Below, piece by piece: positions 1 to 5,213 of a stretch of DNA of 5,213 nt. The stretch comes from a bacterium (GTDB lineage Bacteria; Verrucomicrobiota; Verrucomicrobiia; Limisphaerales; J093). The position numbers were made by a program, and so were the translations under genes. The notes below the pieces were generated by a model, which saw nothing but the letters and a program-made list of their open reading frames with translations, did not search any database and was not told the origin of the DNA. Location: the NCBI GenBank assembly GCA_021784265.1, contig JAJXTA010000282.1, positions 1 to 5,213 on the forward strand. Reading direction: 5' to 3'. Position 1 is the stretch's first letter. Every line of letters starts with the position of its first letter.

Positions 1-1185
1 CTGGCGCTCGACATTCCTCCGGGCGCCAAGAAGCTGCGGCGGCTCATGAACCTGGGCCAGATCGTGCAGTCCCACGCCCTGAGCTTCTTCCACCTGAGCG
101 GTCCGGACCTGTGGTTGGGGTGGGACACCCCGCCCGCGAACCGCAACCTGTTCGGGCTGGCGGCCAGCGAGCCGGAACTGGCGCGTGGGGGCATTCGCCT
201 GCGTCAGTTTGGCCAGGAAGTCATCGAGCTGCTCGGCGGCAAGAAAATCCATCCCGCCTGGGCGGTGCCGGGCGGGGTCCGCACGCCCCTCACCCCCGCC
301 GGGCGCGACGCGATTCGAGCGCGCCTGCCGGAGGCACTGACCATTGCGCAATCCGCCCTCGAACGGTTCAAAGCCCAGTTAACCAAGTTCGAGCATGAGA
401 CCCAGATCTTCGGCAACTTCCCCACCCTCTTCCTGGGCTTGGTGGCCCCGGACGGCACGTGGGAACACTACGACGGCGCGCTGCGGTTTGTGGATGGGGC
501 CGGGAACGTGATTGCCGACCACCTCGAGCCGGCCCGTTACGCCGAGGTGATTGGCGAGGCGGTCGAGCCCGCCTCCTATCTCAAGTCGCCGTACTACCGC
601 CCCCTGGGTTATCCCGACGGGGCGTACCGGGTGGGACCGTTGGCGCGGCTGAACCTCTGCACCCGCATGGGCACCGCGCGGGCCGACGCCGAGCTGCTCG
701 AGTTCAAACGGCACGGGTGGGGTGCGGTCACCTCCTCCTTCCTCTACCACTATGCGCGGCTGATCGAGATCCTGGCGGCACTGGAGCGGATCGACCTGGC
801 GCTCGCGGACCCCGACCTGTTCGCCACGCGCCTGCGGGCCGACGCGGGCATCAACAAGCTGGAAGGGGTCGGCGTCAGCGAGGCCCCCCGGGGCACGCTG
901 TTCCACCATTACCAAGTGGATGAGCACGGCTTGATCACGAAGGTCAATCTGCTCATCGCCACCGGCCAGAACAACCTGGCCATGAACCGCACCGTCGCCC
1001 AGATCGCCCGGCATTACCTCCGCGGGCCGGAGGTTCCCGAGGCGCTGCTCAATCGGGTGGAGGCCGGGATCCGCGCCTTCGATCCCTGCTTGAGCTGCTC
1101 GACCCACGCCGCCGGGCGCATGGCCCTGCACGTGGTGGTGGTCGGTTCCCAGGGGGAGGTGCTCAACGAGGTCACGCGCGGGTAG
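1..1185 (+). CDS. hoxH: HoxH-type [NiFe] hydrogenase large subunit (5' end outside window)
   Basis: This is the catalytic large subunit of a cytoplasmic, NAD(P)-linked bidirectional [NiFe] hydrogenase, the subunit holding the Ni-Fe centre for H2 oxidation or production. The frame is open from base 1, and the residues before the first Met (codon 16) already match the family, so the gene starts upstream. Hox large subunits are usually about 470-490 aa and 394 codons are visible, so some 80-95 residues are missing, including the N-terminal RxCGxC ligand motif. Numbering from base 1, visible landmarks are [18 protein letters not shown] (16-33), GNFP (138-141), [14 protein letters not shown] (from 192), RGTLFHHY (297-304) and the C-terminal ligand motif DPCLSCSTH (361-369; Cys363, Cys366, His369). 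The 25 residues after His369 resemble the tail that a maturation protease (HoxW type) removes after nickel insertion. Group 3d is my preferred class; other group 3 enzymes (MvhA-like or 3b) are less likely. The stop overlaps plsY, and no protease gene follows on this strand. Confidence 0.92.
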   Translation: MALDIPPGAKKLRRLMNLGQIVQSHALSFFHLSGPDLWLGWDTPPANRNLFGLAASEPELARGGIRLRQFGQEVIELLGGKKIHPAWAVPGGVRTPLTPAGRDAIRARLPEALTIAQSALERFKAQLTKFEHETQIFGNFPTLFLGLVAPDGTWEHYDGALRFVDGAGNVIADHLEPARYAEVIGEAVEPASYLKSPYYRPLGYPDGAYRVGPLARLNLCTRMGTARADAELLEFKRHGWGAVTSSFLYHYARLIEILAALERIDLALADPDLFATRLRADAGINKLEGVGVSEAPRGTLFHHYQVDEHGLITKVNLLIATGQNNLAMNRTVAQIARHYLRGPEVPEALLNRVEAGIRAFDPCLSCSTHAAGRMALHVVVVGSQGEVLNEVTRG

Positions 1186-1834
1186 CGTCGCCGTCGCCCG
1201 GCCCGGCGGCCGGCGGCTTCCGGCCGAGGCGATGCTCGGTGCCCGCGCGGAGGCGCTGGAGGTTGGCTTTATGCTTGTAGATGGCTAGGGCGCCGAGCCC
1301 GGCCGCCAGCAGCGTGAGCACCCGGTCCCCCCGCACCACCCACACCGCCACCGGCAGACTGAGCGCGGCGGCGATTGAGGCCACCGACACATAACGGGTG
1401 GTGAGGAGCACCAAGACCCAGAGGCCGACGGCGAGGCCGCAGGCGGCCGGGACCAACGCCAAGAGCACCCCCGCGGTCGTGGCGATGCCTTTGCCCCCCT
1501 TGAACCCCAGCCAACAGGTGTAGTTGTGCCCGAGGATGGCCGCCACCCCCGCCACGACCCGGAGCCACTCGGGATTGACGCCGTCGAGTCCCGCCACCCG
1601 GAGCGCCACCCGCGGCAGGAGCCAGCACGCCACCGCCCCTTTGAGCAGGTCCACCGCCAGCACGGTCAGGCCGATCCCCCGCCCCAAGACCCGCATCACG
1701 TTCGTGGCGCCGATGTTCCCGCTGCCCACCGCCCGGATATCGACGCCCCGCGCCCGGGCGGCGAGATAGCCGGTGGGCAGGGAGCCCAGCAGGTAGCCCG
1801 TGACGCCAGCCACCCCATACGCGACAACGTCCAT
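1172..1834 (-). CDS. plsY: Glycerol-3-phosphate acyltransferase PlsY
   Basis: This integral inner-membrane enzyme transfers an acyl group from acyl-phosphate to glycerol-3-phosphate, giving lysophosphatidic acid, the first step of phospholipid synthesis in the PlsX/PlsY route. The 220-aa length is normal. The family signatures are present in order: [10 protein letters not shown] near the N-terminus (17-26), motif 1 [10 protein letters not shown] followed by Arg48 (37-48), motif 2 [19 protein letters not shown] (102-120), and motif 3 in [19 protein letters not shown] (186-204). Hydrophobic segments around 3-24, 54-75, 91-108, 119-146 and 149-188 fit a multi-pass protein. Motif 2 has Thr-Cys where many PlsY proteins have Pro-Val after GHNY. 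The ATG at 1834 is supported because an in-frame TAG lies 9 nt upstream; no good Shine-Dalgarno is near it (GGGAG is 22 nt away). The C-terminal 14 residues are a Gly/Asp/Ala-rich tail encoded partly in the overlap with hoxH. It follows mgtA by 62 nt on the same strand and may be the last gene of that operon. PlsX is not in the window. Confidence 0.96.
   Translation of the reverse strand: MDVVAYGVAGVTGYLLGSLPTGYLAARARGVDIRAVGSGNIGATNVMRVLGRGIGLTVLAVDLLKGAVACWLLPRVALRVAGLDGVNPEWLRVVAGVAAILGHNYTCWLGFKGGKGIATTAGVLLALVPAACGLAVGLWVLVLLTTRYVSVASIAAALSLPVAVWVVRGDRVLTLLAAGLGALAIYKHKANLQRLRAGTEHRLGRKPPAAGPGDGDATRA
1207..1226. other. 7-bp GC hairpin just after hoxH stop, inside plsY 3' end
   Basis: A perfect inverted repeat, CGGCCGG (1207-1213) and CCGGCCG (1220-1226), has a 6-nt loop and starts about 21 nt after the hoxH stop. 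It lacks a T-tract on either strand, so it is not a standard intrinsic terminator, and it lies in plsY codons for the Arg/Lys/Pro/Ala-rich tail. It could slow or end hoxH transcription or protect its 3' end, but in DNA this rich in G+C such a stem can arise by chance. Confidence 0.3.
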
Positions 1835-1896
1835 CCGGGCAGGCTAGCCCCGAGTTCTCCCTGGTTTCAAGCGGCGACCGCGCCGGGCCGCACCCG

Positions 1897-4548
1897 CTAC
1901 ACCCAGCGTTTGCGGATGAGCCAGGTCTTGACCACCTGGGTGAGCCCCACGTAGCAGAGCAGCGTCAGCCCCAGGAACGGCCAGAACGTCCAGGGCAGCG
2001 GGACGAAGCCCAGAAACCGGGCCAACGGCGAGATGGGCAGGAAGGCCCCCACGCCCATGATGGCGATGGTCGTCATGGTCAACTGCCAACTGGCGCGCGA
2101 TTGGATGAACGGGAGCAGGTTGGTGCGGATGACATGGACGATGAGGGTCTGGGTCATCAGCGACTCGACGAACCACCCCGTGCCGAACAACGCCGCCGCG
2201 TAGGTGTGATCGGCGTCCACCGGATGCGCAAAGCGCGCCGCCAACCCCGGCGGGGCCGCCAACCCCACGTCGCCGCACCGGTAGAAAAACCACATCAAAC
2301 AATAGGTGGTATAATCGAAAATGGAACTGATCGGTCCAATGAAGATGATGAACTTGGCGATCTCTCCCATGTGCCAGGGGCGCGGCTTGGCCGTGAGTTG
2401 GGCCCCGACGTTATCGGTGGGAATGGGGACCTGGGAGAAATCGTAGAGGAGATTGTTGGTGAGGACCTGGATGGGCTGCATCGGCACGTACGGCAGCCAG
2501 GCGCTGGCGCCGATGACGCTGAACATGTTGCCGAAGTTGGAGCTGGCCCCCATGCGGATGTACTTCAAGATGTTGACGAACACCTTGCGCCCTTCGAGCA
2601 CCCCTTCCTCCAGCACCATCAGGCTCTTCTCCAATAGGATGATGTCCGCCGACTCCTTGGCGATATCGACCGCGTTCTCGACCGAGATGCCGACATCGGC
2701 GGCGCGCAAGGCTGGGGCGTCGTTGATGCCGTCGCCCATGAACCCGACGACGTGCTTGCGCCGCTGGAGGGCCTGCACCACCCGTTTCTTGTGGGCGGGG
2801 GAGAGGCGAGCGAACACCTCGGTGCTCTCCACCAAGTCGTCGAGCTGCGGGTCCGCGAGGGTCTCAACCTGGTTGCCGAGCACGATCTTCTCGGCGTTGA
2901 TCCCGACCTCACTGCACACCTTGCGCGTCACCAGATCGTTGTCCCCGGTCAACACCTTGACCGCCACCCCGTGTTGCCGCAGGGCGGCAATGGCCTTGAT
3001 CGCGGTCTCCTTGGGGGGGTCCAGGAAGGCGAGGTAGCCGGTGAGGACCAAGTCCCGCTCGTCGGCCTTGGTAATGGTGGTCCGCTGCGCCAGTGTCTTG
3101 GTGGCGATGGCCAGCACCCGAAAACCATCCTCGCTGAGCTCGTTGACCTGTTGCACCAGATCGCCGGCCAGAATCGGTTCCATGGGGAAAATCTGCCCCT
3201 CACACTCGAAATGGGTGCACCGCGCAAAGACCGCCTCGGGCGCCCCCTTGGTGAGCAACTGCCGCTCCCCCTCCGGGCTTTGGACCGCCACCGACATCAT
3301 GCGCCGGGAGAAATCGAACGGGATCTCATCGACCATCCGGTACTGGGGGACTCCCAGCTCACCATGCAGCTCCTTATGTTGGAGCACCGCCCGGTCCAGG
3401 ACGTTCTTCAACCCGGTCTGGAAATGACTGATGAGATAGGCGTCGCGCAGGACGGCCTCGCTCTCGTTTTTGAACACGTCGCAATGGAGCTCGAGGATGA
3501 CGTGGTCGATGGTCAGCGTGCCGGTCTTGTCGGTGCAGAGCACGTCCATCGCGCCGAAGTTCTGGATCGAGTTGAGGCGTTTGACGATGACCTTCTTGCG
3601 CGACATCGCCAGCGCCCCCTTGGAGAGGCAGACCGAGACGATCATCGGCAGCATCTCGGGGGTGAGCCCCACGGCGACCGCCAGGGCGAACTTGAACGCT
3701 TCCCACCAGGCGTGTTTGGTGAAGCCGTTGATCAGGAACACGCTCGGCACCATCACCGCCATGAAGCTGATCATCAACCAGACGAAGTGCTTCACCCCCC
3801 GGTCGAACGCGGTCACCACCTGGGCCCCGGCCAGGCTGGAGGCCATCTTGCCAAAGTAGGTGTGCAGCCCCGTCGCCACCACCACCGCGCTCGCCGTCCC
3901 GCTCTCGACGCTGGTCCCCAGAAAACAGATGTTCGCGTATTCGATCGACGAGAGGCTCGGACGCGGATCGCGCGCGTCGGTCTTCTCCACGGGCAACGAT
4001 TCACCGGTCAACGTGGCCTGGATGATGAAGAGGTCCTTGGCGGCCAGCAGCCGCACGTCGGCGGGGATCATGTCGCCGGCGGAGAGCTTGACCACATCCC
4101 CGGGGACGAGTTGGGCGATGGGGATCTCCTTCGGCTGGCCGTCGCGCAGGACCGTGGCGGTGACCTTGATCATGGCCTTGAGCTTGCCCGCCGCCTTGTC
4201 CGCCCGCGTCTCCTGAACAAAGCGCAGGGAGATGCCCAGAAACACCATCACCATCATCAGGGTCCCGCCCACCGCGTCCGCGGTGGCGTAGGAGACAATC
4301 GCCAGGACGGTGAGCAGCACCACCAGGGGGTTGCGGACGGCGTGGAAGAGCCGGCGCAGGCCCTCGTGCTGCTTCTCGTGGCCCACCTCGTTGGGACCGT
4401 GGGTCGCCAGGCGCGCGAACGCCTCCTCCTGGCTCAGACCGTTGGCCGACGAACCCAGGGCTTGGAGCACCTCGGCGGGCTCCTTCGCCGCCGCCTCCCG
4501 GATCGCCTCGGCAGCCCGCTCGCCCGCGGAGTTCTTGGGGGCGGGCAT
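1897..4548 (-). CDS. mgtA: Magnesium-importing P-type ATPase (P3B, MgtA/MgtB family)
   Basis: This inner-membrane pump couples ATP hydrolysis to Mg2+ uptake into the cytoplasm. At 883 aa it is full length for MgtA/MgtB (about 900 aa). The P-type ATPase core is complete: membrane segments 1-2 (about 73-111), actuator domain with TGES (181-184), segments 3-4 (about 254-305) carrying PEMLP (297-301), phosphorylation site DKTGT with Asp340, nucleotide-domain KGAPE (434-438), DPPK (510-513), TGDN (534-537) and the hinge GDGINDAPAL (605-614). Segment 5 contains SSNFGN (669-674) and segment 6 NNLLYDFSQ (698-706), both close to MgtA, followed by four more C-terminal segments including WFVESLMTQTLIVH and PFIQSRA. 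PEMLP and the segment 5-6 sequences separate it from Ca2+, Na+/K+ and H+ pumps; Ni2+ could also be carried, as in enteric homologues. The start is fixed by GGGGAG 6 nt before the ATG. yjbQ ends 3 nt upstream, so there is no separate leader where an enterobacterial-type Mg2+ sensor could sit. No MgtC gene is present in the window. Confidence 0.96.
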   Translation of the reverse strand: MPAPKNSAGERAAEAIREAAAKEPAEVLQALGSSANGLSQEEAFARLATHGPNEVGHEKQHEGLRRLFHAVRNPLVVLLTVLAIVSYATADAVGGTLMMVMVFLGISLRFVQETRADKAAGKLKAMIKVTATVLRDGQPKEIPIAQLVPGDVVKLSAGDMIPADVRLLAAKDLFIIQATLTGESLPVEKTDARDPRPSLSSIEYANICFLGTSVESGTASAVVVATGLHTYFGKMASSLAGAQVVTAFDRGVKHFVWLMISFMAVMVPSVFLINGFTKHAWWEAFKFALAVAVGLTPEMLPMIVSVCLSKGALAMSRKKVIVKRLNSIQNFGAMDVLCTDKTGTLTIDHVILELHCDVFKNESEAVLRDAYLISHFQTGLKNVLDRAVLQHKELHGELGVPQYRMVDEIPFDFSRRMMSVAVQSPEGERQLLTKGAPEAVFARCTHFECEGQIFPMEPILAGDLVQQVNELSEDGFRVLAIATKTLAQRTTITKADERDLVLTGYLAFLDPPKETAIKAIAALRQHGVAVKVLTGDNDLVTRKVCSEVGINAEKIVLGNQVETLADPQLDDLVESTEVFARLSPAHKKRVVQALQRRKHVVGFMGDGINDAPALRAADVGISVENAVDIAKESADIILLEKSLMVLEEGVLEGRKVFVNILKYIRMGASSNFGNMFSVIGASAWLPYVPMQPIQVLTNNLLYDFSQVPIPTDNVGAQLTAKPRPWHMGEIAKFIIFIGPISSIFDYTTYCLMWFFYRCGDVGLAAPPGLAARFAHPVDADHTYAAALFGTGWFVESLMTQTLIVHVIRTNLLPFIQSRASWQLTMTTIAIMGVGAFLPISPLARFLGFVPLPWTFWPFLGLTLLCYVGLTQVVKTWLIRKRWV

Positions 4549-4551
4549 GGG

Positions 4552-4971
4552 CTACTCCCCGAGGACCTTGACCAACACCCGTTTCCGGCGGCCACCGTCG
4601 AACTCGCCGTAGAAAATCTGCTCCCACGGCCCGAAGTCCAGCTTGTTGTTGGTGATGGCGACGACGACCTCCCGCCCCATGACCTGGCGTTTGAGGTGGG
4701 CGTCGGCGTTATCTTCGCCGGTGTTGTTGTGCCGGTACTGGTCGGTCGGTTCGTGCGGCGCCAGCCGCTCCAGCCAGACTTCGTAATCGTGATGGAGGCC
4801 CTCTTCGTTGTCGTTGATGAACACCGAGGCGGTGATGTGCATGGCATTGACGAGGCACAGCCCCTCCCGCACCCCGCTCTTGCGCACCAGACTCGCCACG
4901 GTCTCCGTAATGTTCACGAACCCCCGCCGTTGTGGCACCTCGAACCAGAGGTATTCGGTCAGCGATTTCAT
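4552..4971 (-). CDS. yjbQ: YjbQ/UPF0047-family protein, secondary thiamine-phosphate synthase-like
   Basis: This is a small cytoplasmic protein of the UPF0047 family. E. coli YjbQ is reported to have weak thiamine-phosphate synthase activity that can substitute for ThiE, hence the family name 'secondary thiamine-phosphate synthase enzyme'; the main physiological role is unsettled. The 139-aa length is normal and the whole family pattern is present: [10 protein letters not shown] start, GFVNIT (17-22), [18 protein letters not shown] (37-54) with the conserved His45, HHDYEVWL (60-67), [16 protein letters not shown] (79-94) with His81 and His92, GREVVVAI (99-106), and [13 protein letters not shown] (114-126) with Glu123, then a basic strand ending in LGE. 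Family structures are trimers with a metal or anion site built from conserved His and acidic residues; I infer those residues here from family resemblance. The ATG at 4971 is the only start in frame before an upstream TAG (5047-5049). No clear Shine-Dalgarno is seen and a GC hairpin abuts the start. It is the first recognisable gene of the minus-strand cluster, 3 nt ahead of mgtA. No other thiamine gene or TPP riboswitch is visible. Confidence 0.95.
   Translation of the reverse strand: MKSLTEYLWFEVPQRRGFVNITETVASLVRKSGVREGLCLVNAMHITASVFINDNEEGLHHDYEVWLERLAPHEPTDQYRHNNTGEDNADAHLKRQVMGREVVVAITNNKLDFGPWEQIFYGEFDGGRRKRVLVKVLGE
4555..4560 (-). promoter_or_regulatory. Shine-Dalgarno of mgtA within yjbQ 3' end
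   Basis: GGGGAG on the minus strand lies 6 nt before the mgtA ATG (4546-4548) and directly before the yjbQ TAG, using bases of its Gly-Glu terminal codons. Ribosomes finishing yjbQ would stop on top of the mgtA initiation site, which is the usual arrangement for translational coupling. It is the best ribosome binding site in the window and decides the mgtA start. Confidence 0.75.
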
Positions 4972-4994
4972 GGCGCCCGATGGTGCGGGGCGCC
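4972..4994 (-). promoter_or_regulatory. GC hairpin abutting the yjbQ start codon
   Basis: Read on the minus strand, GGCGCCC (4994-4988) pairs perfectly with GGGCGCC (4978-4972) around a 9-nt loop, and the second arm ends at the base before the ATG. A 7-bp all-GC stem there would occupy the ribosome-binding region in the mRNA, and no Shine-Dalgarno competes with it. It could lower or gate yjbQ translation, and through coupling mgtA. The structure is seen in the sequence; the function is inference, and high G+C makes chance pairing plausible. Confidence 0.35.
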
Positions 4995-5213
4995 GCGCGA
5001 GGGCGCAAGCGCGATATGCCTTCGGCCGCGCGAAAGCAGGGCGGTTCTAAACTCCGTTTTTCGGGGCGAGCGCCGGTCTGGCGGCCTTGAACTCGGGGAT
5101 CCCCACGGCCCGCAAACTGGAAACGCGGCTGGTTGCTCGGGCTGTGTTCGGCCCTTTGGCCGGAGGGCCTCGGCCCAGCAGGTGGGTTGGGACGGACCCC
5201 GGCGTTGGAGCCA
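4995..5213. other. Unassigned region upstream of yjbQ, no clear gene
   Basis: I recognise no gene, RNA gene or confident promoter here. On the minus strand one frame is open from the window edge to a TGA that overlaps the yjbQ ATG as ATGA, and another is open to a TAG at 5047-5049. Their translations are rich in Pro, Arg, Gly and Ala, show no domain and contain no clear start with a ribosome binding site. The least GC-rich patch (about 5045-5062) is where a promoter for the minus-strand genes might lie, but no -35/-10 pair can be defended. The distal part (about 5090-5213) has short GC inverted repeats and may be a dispersed non-coding repeat. Confidence 0.4.
5150..5176. repeat. Overlapping short GC inverted repeats
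   Basis: GGCCCT (5150-5155) and AGGGCC (5164-5169) form a 6-bp stem with an 8-nt loop. An alternative stem, GGGCC (5165-5169) with GGCCC (5172-5176), shares bases with it, so the two are mutually exclusive. No T-tract follows on either strand, so this is not an intrinsic terminator. It might be part of a palindromic intergenic repeat; only one copy is visible. Confidence 0.3.

Noticed and set aside
379..1131. 250-codon open frame on the minus strand opposite hoxH
   Set aside because: It is antisense to a clearly conserved coding region, has Gly/Arg/Pro-biased composition and no recognisable domain. Long antisense frames are expected in such GC-rich DNA.
1835..1896. Possible intrinsic terminator or promoter between mgtA and plsY
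   Set aside because: Only weak GC pairings (about 4 bp, GGGC/GCCC) without a T-tract, and no -35/-10 pair, are visible in the 62-nt gap.
1844..2302. 152-codon minus-strand frame overlapping the mgtA 3' end
   Set aside because: It is a frame-shifted reading of the conserved MgtA C-terminal membrane region, Arg/Gly/Val-rich and without family resemblance.
2101..3037. Plus-strand open frames of 178 and 194 codons inside mgtA
   Set aside because: They lie antisense to the intact P-domain and membrane segments of MgtA, and their products look like out-of-frame translation.
4808..5050. 80-codon plus-strand open frame across the yjbQ start
   Set aside because: It is antisense to conserved yjbQ codons for most of its length and then runs into low-complexity Ala/Arg/Gly sequence, with no known domain.
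5050..5066. CTCCG-TTTTT-CGGGG as a small terminator hairpin
   Set aside because: The uninterrupted stem is about 3 bp, and the T-run is in the loop rather than after the stem.
5047..5213. 55-codon partial minus-strand frame ending at TAG 5047-5049 as a possible 3' end of a gene
   Set aside because: Its composition is Pro/Ala/Gly/Arg-rich and no family is recognised. Another minus-strand frame is open over the same stretch, so openness carries little weight.
4972..5213. TPP or Mg2+ riboswitch ahead of yjbQ-mgtA
   Set aside because: I see no TPP-aptamer CTGAGA-type core and no resemblance to an M-box or enteric mgtA leader; only short GC stems are present.

Overview
The window is G+C-rich bacterial chromosomal DNA (roughly two-thirds G+C by eye). 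It is densely packed with four recognisable protein genes and one short region without a clear gene at the right end. No tRNA, rRNA, CRISPR array, insertion sequence or phage gene is visible. All four genes belong to well-known families and look intact, apart from the first, which is cut by the left window edge. The organism cannot be named from this sequence. The combination of a Hox-type [NiFe] hydrogenase, PlsY and an MgtA-type pump fits a free-living bacterium with an active redox metabolism. The form of PlsY motif 2 and the style of the right-end non-coding DNA remind me of Verrucomicrobiota, but that is a low-confidence impression.

Layout. Positions 1-1185 (+) hold the last 394 codons of hoxH, the large subunit of a cytoplasmic NAD(P)-linked [NiFe] hydrogenase. 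The gene runs in from the left, and its partner subunits would be expected upstream. Its 3' end overlaps by 14 bp, tail to tail, the 3' end of plsY (1172-1834, -). Next, on the same minus strand, come mgtA (1897-4548, a full-length P3B-type Mg2+ ATPase) and a yjbQ-family gene (4552-4971). Positions 4972-5213 hold hairpins and unassigned sequence upstream of yjbQ.

How the genes relate. In transcription order the minus-strand genes are yjbQ, mgtA, plsY. The yjbQ stop and mgtA start are 3 nt apart, and the mgtA Shine-Dalgarno overlaps the last codons of yjbQ, so these two are almost certainly co-transcribed and probably translationally coupled. plsY follows 62 nt after mgtA with no obvious terminator, so it may be a third member. 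The functions (a thiamine-phosphate-synthase-like small protein, magnesium uptake, first-stage phospholipid acylation) are not one pathway; this looks like a housekeeping operon. The hydrogenase belongs to a separate plus-strand operon that ends here.

I did not find convincing evidence of a new biological system. The items most worth checking are the yjbQ-mgtA coupling, which leaves no room for a private mgtA leader, the overlapping convergent hoxH/plsY ends with an embedded GC hairpin, and the unassigned right-end sequence, which may be a dispersed repeat.
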